In this document: one piece after another, positions 32,898 to 44,592 of the stretch
Layout: the number at the start of each line of letters is the position of its first letter
Numbering within the stretch: position 1 is the first letter of the stretch
Origin: Perkinsus marinus ATCC 50983
Lineage: Eukaryota; Perkinsozoa; Perkinsida; Perkinsidae
Reading direction: 5' to 3'
Assembly: GCF_000006405.1 (NCBI RefSeq)
Contig: NW_003217015.1
Location: 461,139 to 525,138, forward strand
DNA length: 64,000 nucleotides
Notes under the pieces: generated by a model
Told to the model about the DNA's origin: nothing
Seen by the model: only the letters and a program-made list of their open reading frames with translations
The model's database searches: none
Program-made: the position numbers and the translations under genes

Positions 32898-35066
32898 TCA
32901 TGCACGTGTCTCAGTGCGGATGTAGGTCTCAGTGAGGGAGACCAACTCTTCCATGATCTGCTGATGTTCATCGGATTTGATCGCTTGTTGGTTGATACTG
33001 TGACTTCCGCGCTCCCCAAAAAACTTGTCTTCGTAATTCGCGAACTCGCAGTACCTGTAGGGCCTCCTCACTGAGTGAATGCCATCGAGCGGCGGCGGCG
33101 GCCTACTGGTCTGATATGTACTGCAAGACATTCCTCGACTCTAACATGTCGTCTGTCGACAACCCGTCTTGCTGATACACATACAAATGAGACTTGGCCT
33201 GGGGTAACGGACACTACGATAGGCACGACTACTCTTGGGGGCGCACCTTATACATGCTATCCCAGCAGGCTCCCAACCGATCCATAACCTCATACATAGA
33301 TGTGTTATTGGATACCATCGTAGCGGAGTCCCCAGCCTCACAGTGCCCCACAGTACAGATAGAGGCCGATATAGAGTTGGGGATCCAATCCGGGAAGAAT
33401 ATATCCCATCTGTAACACACTGCTAAATGCCTCACATCGCGGTGTACCGTGATCCATCTCTTTGGAGAGCATGACAGATCTCGTCGACCTCTCCTGAGGG
33501 GCACTCCCCACGGAAGGCGGCAAAAGAGGCCAGGAAACGCGAGCGGGGTATGCCGTTACGAGGATCCCCTACATCGGTGCTCTACTGAGTACTACGAACC
33601 CTTTTGGATATTCACCAGGGTTGAGGGGATCACAGGACAGAGTCGCATTGTCCTTGCTCATCATCTGCTGCATCAAATCGAGTATCGACACCTTCCTGTA
33701 TTCGGTGCAAGAAAATGCCGTCAGCGGCGCGAAGCCTGTGACAGAAAAAGAGAGGATTACTAATGACTGATGATGATAGCATACCAGTCATGAGGAAATG
33801 GGCGTTCTTGAAGGGCACGAGATTGGTATGCATCTTACGGAGGTCTGCGTCAAGAGTACCAGGGAATCGGAGGGAACTCTGCAATATCAACAGTGACAAC
33901 AATACTCCATCTTGATACACAATTGCATACTCCCCAGACAGAGCAGAGAACACAGTTACAGATCAGAAGGCGTTACGTACCGTTATGCCGCTCATCGCAA
34001 GGGCGACTATGTTGTTCATATTAGAGAACCTCGGGACCTCCATATTGAGGGTCTTCTGGCAAATAGCCGATAAAGCCATGTTGTCGAAGAGGAATGCCTA
34101 AAGGAGGTAGGAAGAGACGGCATAGCATATGGGCCTAGTAACCTGATGACAGTAGTCCATCAGATCCTGCACACCGAGAGCCGCATTGTAGTACTCCAAT
34201 ACTCTATCGCCGACACTGAGTTGGATATCGACATGGACTAGAGACTAGGGGTAGGTCACTCAGGAGAAGGGACGGTGGCGAAGCTTTGCATGATGCATTT
34301 AACGCCGACTCCACTGTCGAGGAAGTCCGAGATGGTCTTCATACAGAGGCCTCCTAGACCTGACCAGGACCTCCAACCAAGAGGAGGAGGAAGAGGGGCA
34401 CCTGCCCTACCAGCTCCCGTTCCACCACATAGAGACTGGACAAACTGCACACCTTGAAGACAGTCGCAGCTCTCCGCCTACAACAACGCCCCCTCTACAT
34501 CAGCCAGTGGGGCACAGCAAACCTCCTTGCGAACCGTCTCAAGAACATGCTCAGCTAAGTCAGGTCCCTCTGTATGGAATGCTCGGGCGTAGCAGTTACC
34601 AGATCCCTATAGAGGCCGAGATACAACAAGGCTTTATGGTTGGTTGTCCACTACCTCATCATTAGCTATGATCCCCTCAGGACGATAGAGGGAGCCCAAA
34701 CCATCGGAGCTGCCGATCACTTGTTGGAGGTCGGACAAGTTCAAGTCTACCAGTACAGTCCGAGGGACCTGAGCATTGGTGGTTACATATGGGATGCCCC
34801 GATGGGCCTACGTATCGGCCCTTGGAGCCCTCATTGAAGAACACCGAGATATGGTCTCTCCTGATCCCATCGACCTCCCCAGTATACGTACCTTATGGTT
34901 TGAGGCCTGATAAAGCACCGACATGGGTCCACTAACCTGAGCCGTCTCGATACTCGATGAGATGCTCTTCGCAAAGATCCCGCCAGAACTCATGTGCCAT
35001 ATTGTTGCCACAGCGGCCTAGTTGTAGAGTGATGATCTCCCTATTGGCCGGACCGTTCATCATCAT
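32898..35066 (-). CDS. Divergent tubulin (beta-like)
   Basis: GTP-binding cytoskeletal protein, about ten exons. Seen in order: [20 protein letters not shown] (family [20 protein letters not shown]), [56 protein letters not shown] then GAG (tubulin signature with Cys for the first Gly), [64 protein letters not shown] and [14 protein letters not shown]. The DADLRK lysine and AESCDCLQG are beta-like. The C-terminus ends TYIRTETRA with no Glu-rich tail. The splice near 33090 is unsure. The first ATG of three in a row (35066) is taken as start. Divergence throughout suggests a specialised paralogue, perhaps one of the minor cilium-linked tubulins. Confidence 0.85.
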
Positions 35067-35468
35067 CCGGATAGCCTACGAATCAGCCCACGAAAATGCT
35101 GCCACCACCGAGTGATAGCATGCTGCTACTCATGGGAAACACAAGTCCTATCGGAGGGAGACAACAGCAATACCCTACACATGCCTTACAGGCTGTGCAC
35201 TATTGAATATTGGCGGCGTTCCTCCAGAACTCCTGAGGAGTCGATGATGAGCATTCATGTGGAGTATCTCGAGGACATGGTTGTCGGGCTCTTCACTGTG
35301 GAAGCATCGGCCCATACATATACATATCTACTCGATATGGACTTGGCAGCAAACACCTATGCAGAGGCTCTCTAATCCGGAACTCCATCGTTAAAAGCAG
35401 GGTAGCGTTCTGGGAGCAGGTAACACAACCATCCAGATGAGGACAGAAAATATTCACTATGGAATCAT
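35067..35468. other. Intergenic between sufC end and tubulin start
   Basis: Should hold the tubulin promoter and the sufC 3' end. No motif recognised; a + strand ORF of 87 codons has no support. Confidence 0.5.
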
Positions 35469-36931
35469 CTAGATACTCACGGGGTCATCATCATCATCTC
35501 CTTTGAACCATCCCCTCTTGAACCCTCCCTCATCTACTTCATTGATGAGATCAGGACCGCCTTGATGGACTATGACACCATCCTGCATGACCAGTACGCT
35601 AGTAGGATGGAGCTCGTCGAGCATACGCTTGTAATGGGATACTATCAACATCGACATTGTCGGGTCAACCTCACATAGAGACCGCAGAGTTGTCGCAACC
35701 TGAAAGGTTATACAATGTGAATCTTCAACTCCAACGTGTAGGCTTGTCGAACTCGAGAAAGCCCGTACGTAAACGACAACCACTAACGAGCGATCGAGCT
35801 GAAACCAAAGACCCTAATTCGACACGCTCTCAATGATACAGTCCGATCGCCTCGAGCAGCACAGTAGTATCACCAACCAGCCCTGGTTTGATGGATTCTC
35901 TTCAACAGACTAATACGACCCCTCGTGAGCTAACGTGCATCGTTGCTAATCTAATATCAGCGCTGGACTTCAAACCCGCACGCATGCGCAAGGAACAGCC
36001 GCAAGGTCCCCCTCCCCACCTGTCTCAATGCATCCACGTCCAGTCCACTGTCGATCTCATCAAAGACACAAAGTCTAGGTCGTAGGACCACTGCATGTAG
36101 GAGCTCTACCCGCTTCCGTTCACCCCCTGACATCCCTGTATTCACGGGTCTATCCAGATACTTCAGCAGCTCCTCCCCTCGTTCCACCTCTATTAATCGA
36201 GATTTCGCAAAGTCATAAAACTCAAAGGGCGACAATTCGGGCAGCTTCTGAGCTTGCCTACATGCATTCACCGCGGCGTGCAATAAAGTGAAGTTCGTTA
36301 GACCAGGCACCTCTACCGGTGCCTGCCAGGACATGAAGAGCCCCAACTTCGAAGCACGCTCATCAACATCCAAGCTAAGTACGTCCTCACCGGTCATCTC
36401 TACTCTACCATGAGTAACTTCATATTGCGAATCACCCATGATAGTTCTGGCAAGGCTGCTCTTCCCGCACCCATTGGGGCCAAGGAGGGCCACTACTTCG
36501 CCGGGCTCGACAGATAAGGTAACACCGTTTAGGATGGACACCTTGGGATCCTCACTCAACACAGCATGCAAATTGGACACGTTCAAACCAGCAGAGGCTC
36601 TTGCATTCGAACTCTCGCTCGCCCTCATTTTTATCCGACCTACTACCTGACTCACTGCTCCTACCGCTCCACCGACAACAAGTAGCTGCAGGAAGCGCTG
36701 GCCTAAAGACAGCGAGGCTACACCCCCAGGGGCATACAGGGAATGCGACACGCTGGTATAGGGCATCCCACCCACTGTGCTGCGACTTATTGTTGGCGAG
36801 AACGGAGAAATGAATAGACTCGCTGTGGAGGCCACTGATGAATATAACAAGTAGCATCCAATGAGCAAGAAAGTCAAGCCTGGTAGGACAGAGGAGCGGT
36901 TCATATACGATAAAGGGGGAGGAGGCCGCAT
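35469..36931 (-). CDS. sufC: SufC, Fe-S cluster assembly ATPase with plastid-type presequence
   Basis: ATPase of the SUFBCD scaffold for Fe-S clusters, which in alveolates works in the plastid. Exons 36931-36020 and 35699-35469 give 380 residues (bacterial SufC ~250). ABC motifs: Walker A GPNGCGKSS, Q-like MSWQAPVEVPGL, signature MSGGERKR, Walker B LCVFDEIDSGLDVDALRQ and switch IVSHYKR. The extra ~115 N-terminal residues hold a signal-peptide-like segment (SVLPGLTFLLIGCYLLYSS), then a Ser/Thr-rich stretch with PFSP, a second hydrophobic stretch (FLQLLVVGGAVGAV) and a basic link (GRIKMRASESS). The cdc23 model ends at 37011, so starts further upstream are unlikely; 36904 is an alternative start. 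The single intron is ~320 bases, long for this window. Confidence 0.93.
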
Positions 36932-37010
36932 GGGAATACAAAGCAAATACAACCTGGGCACCTCAACTTCAACGACCAATACCACAACAGAGCTGTGCAA
37001 TTGGAAACGA

Positions 37011-38174
37011 TTACACATGCGTTCCACTGAGTGAATTACCATTGGACCGGAGTACAGCGCCGCCGATTTCTAGCCCAAAGTGGGACAAGGCCTGGCGGAC
37101 CTTCACGGGGCACTCCTAAACACCCAGCATGATGAAATCAGGTCGACATTATACCCTACGCGTGTGGAGTAGTACTGGACAAGGAAGGACGTGGCCTTGC
37201 CCAGGTCCTCCGTCCTCGTCTCATCCTGTGCAAACCGCCGTAGTAGCTGAGACATCGATAGTAACACCAGTAGTAGTAATAGACGACGCCGCCTCACCAC
37301 CTCAGCGTAGACTTCTGCCACCTTGTCGTCTTCCCCCCGCATTTGGTAAAGTCTAGCCAGCTTTGGTAGGACCTCCTGGTACACCTCCGGATCCATCCTA
37401 GAGCTCTTCCTGAAGATCTTCCACGCCTGAACGACCCTTGCTTGTGATCACCAACAACCGAGCAGGAACACTTCCCACCGCTTCATAGCAAGTCGCGGCT
37501 TCATCATCAAAGCACATATTGAGACAACAGTTACCCAGGGACCTCCACCCTATGAGGCTCTCAGGCCTAGACAGGAGGAGGAAGAGGAGCTGAAGAGACT
37601 AGGCCTAAGCACCAACCTGAGCTCAACAGCCTTCCGGTAGTAGTAGGCGGCATAGTTCATATGCCCTTGTGCTTCGTATACTCTACCCAATGCACACCAC
37701 GCTCTACATAGAGAGGAGCTAGCGGAGAGCATCATTACGAGTAGTACGCCATAGAGGTCGGGTCCAATTCAGTGGCCTCCCTCAGAGCTGAGATGGCATC
37801 AGCAACCACACCTTCCTGCATACACCTGCTGGACCTCTCACCATCTTAGACTAGTCCTTCTTACTACTACTACTCATTCGCCAAACACACCAATGCGGTG
37901 CCTTTCTCCACTGTTCTAGTATATAGTCGGCTCGCCTTACGGTAATACACCTTAGCATTGATAGTATCCTGACAGGAGCTGACACGACTGCATCATCATT
38001 CACTAGAGGCCTACCCATGCCCAGTTACTGCCTACCTATGGTATACTCCCATCACAAACATAGTCTCGGCTGCATACTGATCAATTCCAAGACAACGATG
38101 CGCGAGCGCTGCCAGATCCTTAGGCCGATCGATGAGCTTCCTGAAGTCAGATCCATCGGGATACAGAATAGGTG

Positions 38175-38205
<31 letters not shown>

Positions 38206-39677
38206 AGTAAGCCAGCGTAGCTATCAGCTCCTTTGATAGTATCCCATTCCTGTAGCTGACCGAATACCTCCCTTGTGCACTCCAAATCCCCACTCTCATA
38301 AAGACTCATCGCCAAATCCAAAGTGATGCCAAAATGGCTAGGATATCGTTCATGGAGTTTGTGGAATCTGGGTAAAAACCTTCCATAACGCCGCCGCCGA
38401 TGAGCAGGCCGAATATACTACTTCCGCGCGGCCATCCTGAACAGAGGTACCTCCTTCGAGGCCACAATATTGAGGCCAGCCTAAAACTATCGACTCCATA
38501 GCAGCAATGGCAACACCATTGCTGACCTCTGCTGACACCTTACAGGCTGTAGCCCAGGCTATCTCCACCATAGTCACCTTCCACACCTCATCGTTCAAGG
38601 CATCGAGTTCCGATGAGCCTAGTAGGGACCCCAGGAACTCCTCCAACGTCCCACATAGGCGTAAGAGGTTCTCCTCCGATACTGCACCTACTTGATAGAA
38701 TTTCGCGGGGCGCGGTAGTCACTATGTTGGTAGTCACCTTCCCTCAGCTCTGCTGCGGATATTCTCACTCTACACTGTATAAGGGCCTCCCATGCTTGCC
38801 ACAGCAGGGGTGCCTTTGTTAAAGCTCTCGTGAACAGATGCAGCGCCAGTCTCGAGAATTCGTCTGATGGGGTCAGTGTTGGAACATATGTTCGCTCTCC
38901 TCAGCTGAGCTCAGGAGTTTCCTCGCCAATTATAAAGGTTTATATGCGAATTCGAATAGAAGTGTACTGAAACCAATGAGAATTTCACAGAATTTCCTCC
39001 AAATTCTCACACTGGCACCGACACATGCAGTTGACCATGTACATACAGGATTAAGTGAGCTATCGAAGACCCCGGATAGAGGCCTCAGACCCTATTACGA
39101 CTTCCATGCCATCCTGGCAGCTTCCTGTTATCAACCCACCACGACATGAGCAGATGTCCAGCGTGGTAGGCAGCGATGGGATCTAGTCTATCCATACGCG
39201 CGGTCGTAGTGACTGCCTCTAGGAAGGTCATCAAGTCGCCATCAATAGGTGTGAACTCCTCCTTGTTAAGACGCGCCTCCTTCCTGAACACAACACTCTT
39301 GAGCAGACTGCCGCCGCTCTCAACCCACCCCTGTATAGCCTGGCACAATAGGCTCGTGAAGAGGCTGATGATCCCGTCGTCGCCTGATAGAACACAAGCA
39401 TAAAATAGTGACACATCTGTAAACCCCTTACTTTGCAAGACTTTCCTCTTCCTCACCAACCTCCCGAGGGACTGTATTGCCCTACAGTAGTCGCCCTTCG
39501 TTACTAGTGCCCATGCTTCAACCAATGACTCGGACCCCTCTACCTCTATACTAGGCAACATCATCCACCATTCCCAACCACTTTCCTACCTCCAAAACGA
39601 TAGAGGTTGGTAGTAAGTGCTATGCAACGTGAGCGAGGAGGCAACTCGAGGCCCTCCAGCCACTGGGAGATAATCAT
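37011..39677 (-). CDS. Cdc23/APC8-like TPR subunit of the anaphase-promoting complex
   Basis: TPR scaffold subunit of the APC/C ubiquitin ligase. Aligns in order with Cdc23. An N-terminal exon has GDYCRAIQSLGRLVRKRK and VSLFYACVLSGDD. A middle exon has FLGSLLGSSELDALNDEVW. Then come ILYPDGSDFRKLIDRPKDLA then ALAHRCLGIDQYAAETMFVM (family LAHNLCEIDKYRVETCCVI), then RAWCALGRVYEAQGHMNYAA then YYYRKAVEL (family RAWYGLGQTYEI..YYYRRA). PEVYQEVLPKLARLYQMRGE and TSFLVQYYSTR follow, with a last exon ECPVKVRQALSHFGLEIGG. At least ten exons; one intron holds a MITE and another a (TAG)n acceptor. The first exon (39677) and the region 38900-39100 are least certain. Confidence 0.8.
38175..38206. repeat. (TAC)n / (GTA)n microsatellite at a splice acceptor
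   Basis: About ten TAC triplets on the + strand read as consecutive TAG-TAG on the - strand. They run straight into the cdc23 exon that starts CACCTATTCTG, so the 3' splice site AG is supplied by the microsatellite itself. Confidence 0.85.
38874..39050 (+). mobile_element. hAT-type MITE, copy D (3' truncated)
   Basis: Begins CAGTGTTGGAACATATGTTCGC and follows the family (CTCAGCTGAGCTCAGGAG, AATTTCCTCC, GTTGACCATGTACATA). The closing CCCACACTG is lost. It lies in an intron of the cdc23-like gene. Confidence 0.8.
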
Positions 39678-39704
39678 GAGCACGGTATCAGACAGAGCAT
39701 CACC

Positions 39705-41645
39705 TCAGCTGTATCGGGCAAACCTCTCTCTACTAGGATCTGTCGGAACGTCCCCATCTGGATACCACCACTGTAGCTCCCCATTCTGGAAGCACCGCGA
39801 CCCCTCGTGGGTGGCATTGGCAAACAACTTCACTGAGAACTCTGCCCTCATATGGAACTAAACAGACTGAAGTCAGTGACACTGTTCGTTCCTAGTCATC
39901 ATAAACATCTAATTCAACTAGTGATAAATCACACGAATCAGTATCCGTTTCCACTACTGCCACATCATCGGCAGTCAACACCGGTGCATCCTTGAATTGG
40001 CGAAAAAGTGCAGGCGTCGCTCCGCCGCATTTTGGTAAATCGTACATGGCCTCCTTTATCTTATTGGTCTCCTCAGTGATAGAGGCTAGGAAATGCTCAG
40101 GGGTGGATATGTTGGGCATGTTGGCTACGAAGTAGGTCTCTGCAGGAGCCCTGTACCTGACCAACATCGATGCCAAGGGGATGTGTAGGAGGGATGGTAT
40201 ATACCACTTAATTGCCCTCCTCCTCTCTTGAAGATATGTGAACAGAGCCAATCGGAGCTCGCGACTACCAAGTAGGGAATCAATTACAGCTTCTAGATAT
40301 TCCCACAGATCAGGACCTAATAACAAGCGACCACGAAGTGGAAAAGGAGTGGTATCAAAGCAACCCATCTTCCTCATCTAGTCCACACCACTATCATCCT
40401 TAAGTGGCCCGAGGAGCCCCTCTAAGCGCACCTGCTAGAGCCTGAGACATTTCCAGGAACTCCACACCCCCCTCAAGGAAGGCGTCTCTCTCCGACTTGG
40501 ATCGCCTCTTATTTTCAATATCCCTCGTCGCCAGGGATGCCTCGGCAGCCTACGCCAAGCTCTGCTGGTACCCACCATTCAGCGCCTACCTGATTTCTTG
40601 CAAGATTCTCCTCCGCTAGCTGCTTCATCGCTGTGAGGTTCATCGTCGCGTCATAAAGCTGATAGTCATGCCTTCGCATAGCCTCAGCAGCCTCCACTAT
40701 ATCAAACCTAGTACAATGTGCCCCAGCCAGGGATCGAACCCGTGCACTCCTTACCCCTTGTCGCGCACGAGGCATGCCAACTCCCCCAGATGATCCCGCG
40801 AAAAATCTCTCAAATCGAGCCGCGCTTGTGGCTTCCCCGGCAGTACCCCACCATCCTCCACTTTGATAGTCACCCCCATCACAGTCGAGGGTGTTGACTC
40901 GTCCTCTGCAGTCCCCTACAGATGAGTACTGATCCCAACAGGCTGCCCCCTTTTACTTCCTTCTTGCACATTCGACAGGCCTGTTCTTTCCCGCTACCAT
41001 GGACCATATAAATGCCACTATCCTCACATAGGGGGCACTCAACCATACCATCCGGCGCTGCATGCTGTGATGGCCGCCTTAGCCCCAAGGCTTGGATGAA
41101 TATAGGGCATATCTTGACGTCGGTCTTGGCCTGATGCCAATCAAAAACCCCAATTCGCCGCCCCTAGCGCTCCCTTACCCACCGACCTTCTTCGCTGCAG
41201 GCTCCTCCACATCCGGAATGGGCTCCTCTACATAACAACTGACCGATGGGCCTTGCGATGAGTCCTGCAGCTCTACCACATCCATTGGGATGGACAAGGG
41301 GCAGTAAACATCGAGTGGACGATACTCCGCCAAGGACTTCCTCATCGCCTCCAACACCTCCCTCTCGTCCCAGTCATCATTACCTCCTCGCGCCTCCAGT
41401 GTGACTTCTTCCTCTTGCCTTGTTGGACACGAGCTACTACCGCTAGAGGCACCCCACATAGTTGACTCCGTGTGCGCCACAGCCCCACTATCCTCACCGT
41501 AGTACTGTATCAAGGTGTCAATGAGGTCCTGCTTGCGGAGGCCACTGCTACCCAGACCGATCCCCTTCATCATCTTCTTCAAATCAACTGCTTTTAGCCG
41601 GGTCAGGGCCTGCCTCGTGATAGGAAGCCGTACACTATCATCCAT
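39705..41645 (-). CDS. SAP-domain protein with UIM-, zinc- and UBA-like parts
   Basis: From ATG 41645 a SAP-like helix-turn-helix (LTRLKAVDLKKMMKGIGLGS, then LRKQDLIDTLIQYYG) is followed by a UIM-like segment (DEREVLEAMRKSLAEYR). A further exon has a four-Cys site, CPLCEDSG then CRMCKKEV. Then come a helical segment like a UBA domain (FDIVEAAEAMRRHDYQLYDA), a charged helix (NKRRSKSERDAFLEGGVEF), a long exon 40377-39892 and a last stretch with FANATHEGSRCFQNGELQWW. SAP binds DNA/RNA; UIM and UBA bind ubiquitin. Together they suggest a chromatin- or ubiquitin-linked factor. That role, and the joining of all exons into one gene, is inference. No orthologue recognised. Confidence 0.5.
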
Positions 41646-42849
41646 CGCAAGATGGTTACCGTAGAGAGATGATTCGGAATACCAGGGGAGTAACACAAGC
41701 ACTAGTAGCAAGTCTATACCACCAAGCCCACTACGCAACAGCCACTATACGATCATCGAGGCGAATACCGACTAGCTTATTCCAGTCAATGAACGACTTG
41801 AAAGACATATCACCTCCACACTGCCGGTACTTATAACGACATACAACAAAAACGACAGGAGAAAGATATCTCCATAAGGGGGTGATGGAGACGTGTGGCT
41901 GCAAGAACAAAAGAATCCACCAGGAAGAGGGGTTGCGAGATTAAGACAGCAGAAGAGGACTGACTTTGCTCATCTCAATGTGCTCTGGACTTTCGTAAAA
42001 ATATCAAGTATTGGCGCAAATAAAACTATCGAAACCAACTATCAGTACGTGGCAGTACTACGAGTAAGACCAACCAATAGCCTGGTCTATCTGAACGAAC
42101 AATTCGCGAAGGGATGATGGGTTAGGACTGCCAAGCTTCCAGTATGCTACGCGAATAAGGAGTGTATACACCTACACTTCATCCCCTCAGACTTCTAAGC
42201 TTCACCACCTAAACGAATCTCTCTATAGAGCGGCTCTTCAAAAGAACATCCCCACTTGGCAGGTTTAAGCTCACACAAATACAAGACACCCGATGAGAAA
42301 AGAGTCTTCCAGTACGCCCGAGCAAAGAGCAAACAGAACTGGATAGGATAAAAATCAACCAACTCTCAAGCTATACCGTCGCTTAGACTCTTCCATTAAT
42401 TGAACTTCGTTATTCAAATGACCATCACTCCCTCCCTGGTCACGTCATAACACCGCTTGCTAAAACGGCTACGACGCCATGCAGCACGAACCGTTAATTT
42501 ACTCTACCTCATGCCATCAACAATCAACGGAAGACATGTACTAATAATACTAAGACATTACGATGCTGCTTACCACCCCTCCCAGTATCTGGGTCACTGA
42601 AGAGGCCCTCCCGAGGACTAACACTAGCCGTAAATGACACACTTGGGTTACACGGTCTACGATTTACTTTCCATAATACATCAACTCTATTATCTTTCGA
42701 CTGAATAACATTAACTACCGTAACTACAACACAACACGACTAGGGCGAAAACTTAAAAAGTATCTACGACCACTCCGTAAATAACCTCATCCTGACAAAG
42801 CTAGTGCATATCACGGCAGCTTCAAAAAGCAGTCACCGCTTTATGCTCT
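41646..42849. other. Intergenic, 1.2 kb, no gene seen
   Basis: Upstream of the SAP-domain gene and downstream of the PDI stop. It is A/T- and A/C-rich with a few short ORFs lacking splice support. Confidence 0.5.
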
Positions 42850-44412
42850 TTACAACTCCTCATCCTTCTCGCCCTTACTGTCCTCTTCTTCCTCCTTCTC
42901 AGTAGCCCTAGAGGCAGCAAGACGCTCCTTCAGAGCCTCAGCGTTAGAATGATGCTTCTTGATCCACTTCCAGATGCCTTTAGCCTCACGGGGACCATCG
43001 TACTTGACAGGCTCGCTCTCACCAGCCTTTATATAATAGAGAGTCGGGAATCCGTCCCATGTGATACTCTCGATCGGAGAATCATTAGCAGTGCCATCCA
43101 TCTTAGCGATGACAATCATATCATCGACACCCTCCTTAGCAACCTTCTTGGCGACCTTCTCGTACTCAGGAGCGAGCTGCTTGCAGTGACCACACCAAGG
43201 AGCGTAAACCTCAAAAAGAACATCCTTATCGGCCTGGAAAAGATCCTTCTCGAGAGTCGAACCAACGACGACGTGAACGGGCTCGTCCTGAGAGCTAGGA
43301 ACAGGCTCAGACTTCAAGGTTGGCTCGACAGTGCCATCGAGAACACCCTTGAGGAACTCGGCTATCTTGGCCTTGGTCATCTCACCGGTATACAAATACT
43401 TCATCTTATCACCGGCCTTCTTGTTGACCGCCAGAGTCGGAAACTCGGTCACACCGAGCATTCCCTCGATAGCGCTCTTGAACTGAACAGTATCAATGTA
43501 AGTGAATGCAAACTGTTCCTGGAACTCCTTGGCAAGCTCGTTCATAATAGGACGATGCTCATCAGCAACCTTCTCAAGATCTTCGCTCGACTCCAGCTCG
43601 AAGCAGCCCCATACAAGACCCTTGCCAGCAGACATGTACTTACCGTAGGACTCACCATCGAGGACACCGAAAAGAGGAAGGGTATTGTCCTTCAGGCACT
43701 TCTTAAGACCATCGACGGAGATATCGTCACAGACAACAGCCTCCTCACCTTTATGCTGGACGGTGACCTTTGGCTTGTCAGACTCTGTAGCGACATGATA
43801 GAAGGTGAATTCCGATCTCTTGCTCGCGGCGACCTCCTCGAAATCAGAAGAGGCCTCACGTCCCTCATAAACACAGATGGGCTTGGTCTCAGCTTGTTCC
43901 TCGGCCAGCTTACGACTATCGATCTTCTTCACCGCGGGACCAGTCATATCGACGCACCAAGACTTAATGTCAGCAGCAGTTCGTCCACCACCGTACTCCG
44001 AGTGCTCACCGTCGACAAACCAATACAAAGTGGGATACCCACGAACGCCGTACTTCTCGGCCATCTTCTTATGCTCGGTAGCATCGAGCTCACCTAGGGC
44101 GAGCTTCTCCTCCCCTACCTCTTCAGCAAGCTCCTTGGCAGCCTGTTCGAACTCAGGGGCAATCTTCTTGCAGTGACCACACCAGGGAGCATAGAACTTC
44201 ACCAAAGCGTACCTAGTGACGGCATAATACCAATGAAGGACAGATGGTAAGCCCCGGATGAGGGGAGTCCAGGCTGATCCATGCTCCTCTTACTTGTGGT
44301 TCTTGACAAAGTCTTCCAAATTATCATCAGTTAGCTGATGAACTTTCGACTCCGACTCGGCGGCAGCGGCCACGGCGGCGACAGCTGCGAAAAAGGTGAT
44401 GAATCTTGCCAT
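42850..44412 (-). CDS. Protein disulfide isomerase, ER
   Basis: Oxidoreductase chaperone of the ER lumen, a-b-b'-a' layout. Exons 44412-44294 and 44212-42850 sum to 1482 bases, 493 residues, the normal PDI size. Signal peptide MARFITFFAAVAAVAAAA; first active site FYAPWCGHCKKIAPEF, second VYAPWCGHCKQLAPEY; cis-Pro loops RGYPTLYWF and DGFPTLYYI; acidic C-terminus ending in the ER-retrieval signal DEEL. It has only one intron, while neighbours have five to twenty-five. Codons are strongly biased to C/G third positions, which suggests high expression. The bias also leaves a 382-codon open frame on the opposite strand. Its 5' end faces the small ORF at 44593 across 180 bases. Confidence 0.97.
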
Positions 44413-44592
44413 GAAGGAGAGTGATAAACCTACAACAAAACAGCATAAACCGAGACGTCTGCCTCCTAAGTACCGCTCGAAAAACAATCTGCTGAAAAGG
44501 CAGTGAACAACTCCATCTGTAACATGCGTGCATCACGCGCCCTGTGAATATCGCGCGCGCCCGAAGAATCTTCGTTAGATACCCACACCCGC
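44413..44592. promoter_or_regulatory. Presumed bidirectional promoter, 180 bases
   Basis: The PDI start (- strand, 44412) and the start of the next + ORF (44593) diverge from this interval, so it should hold both 5' UTRs and promoters. A GC-only patch (GCGCGCGCCCG near 44550) is present; no TATA-like box stands out. Confidence 0.4.

Noticed and set aside
36904-37042. Start of sufC at 37042
   Set aside because: It would overlap the last exon of the cdc23-like gene, which splices in phase to a stop at 37011; the ATG at 36931 (or 36904) precedes the signal-peptide-like segment directly.
40727-40745. tRNA on the - strand (GGGTTCGATCC)
   Set aside because: No acceptor pairing; lies within coding-like sequence of the SAP-domain gene.
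42949-44097. 382-codon ORF on the + strand opposite PDI
   Set aside because: It is an exact antisense shadow of the PDI exon, created by PDI's codon bias; no motif of its own.
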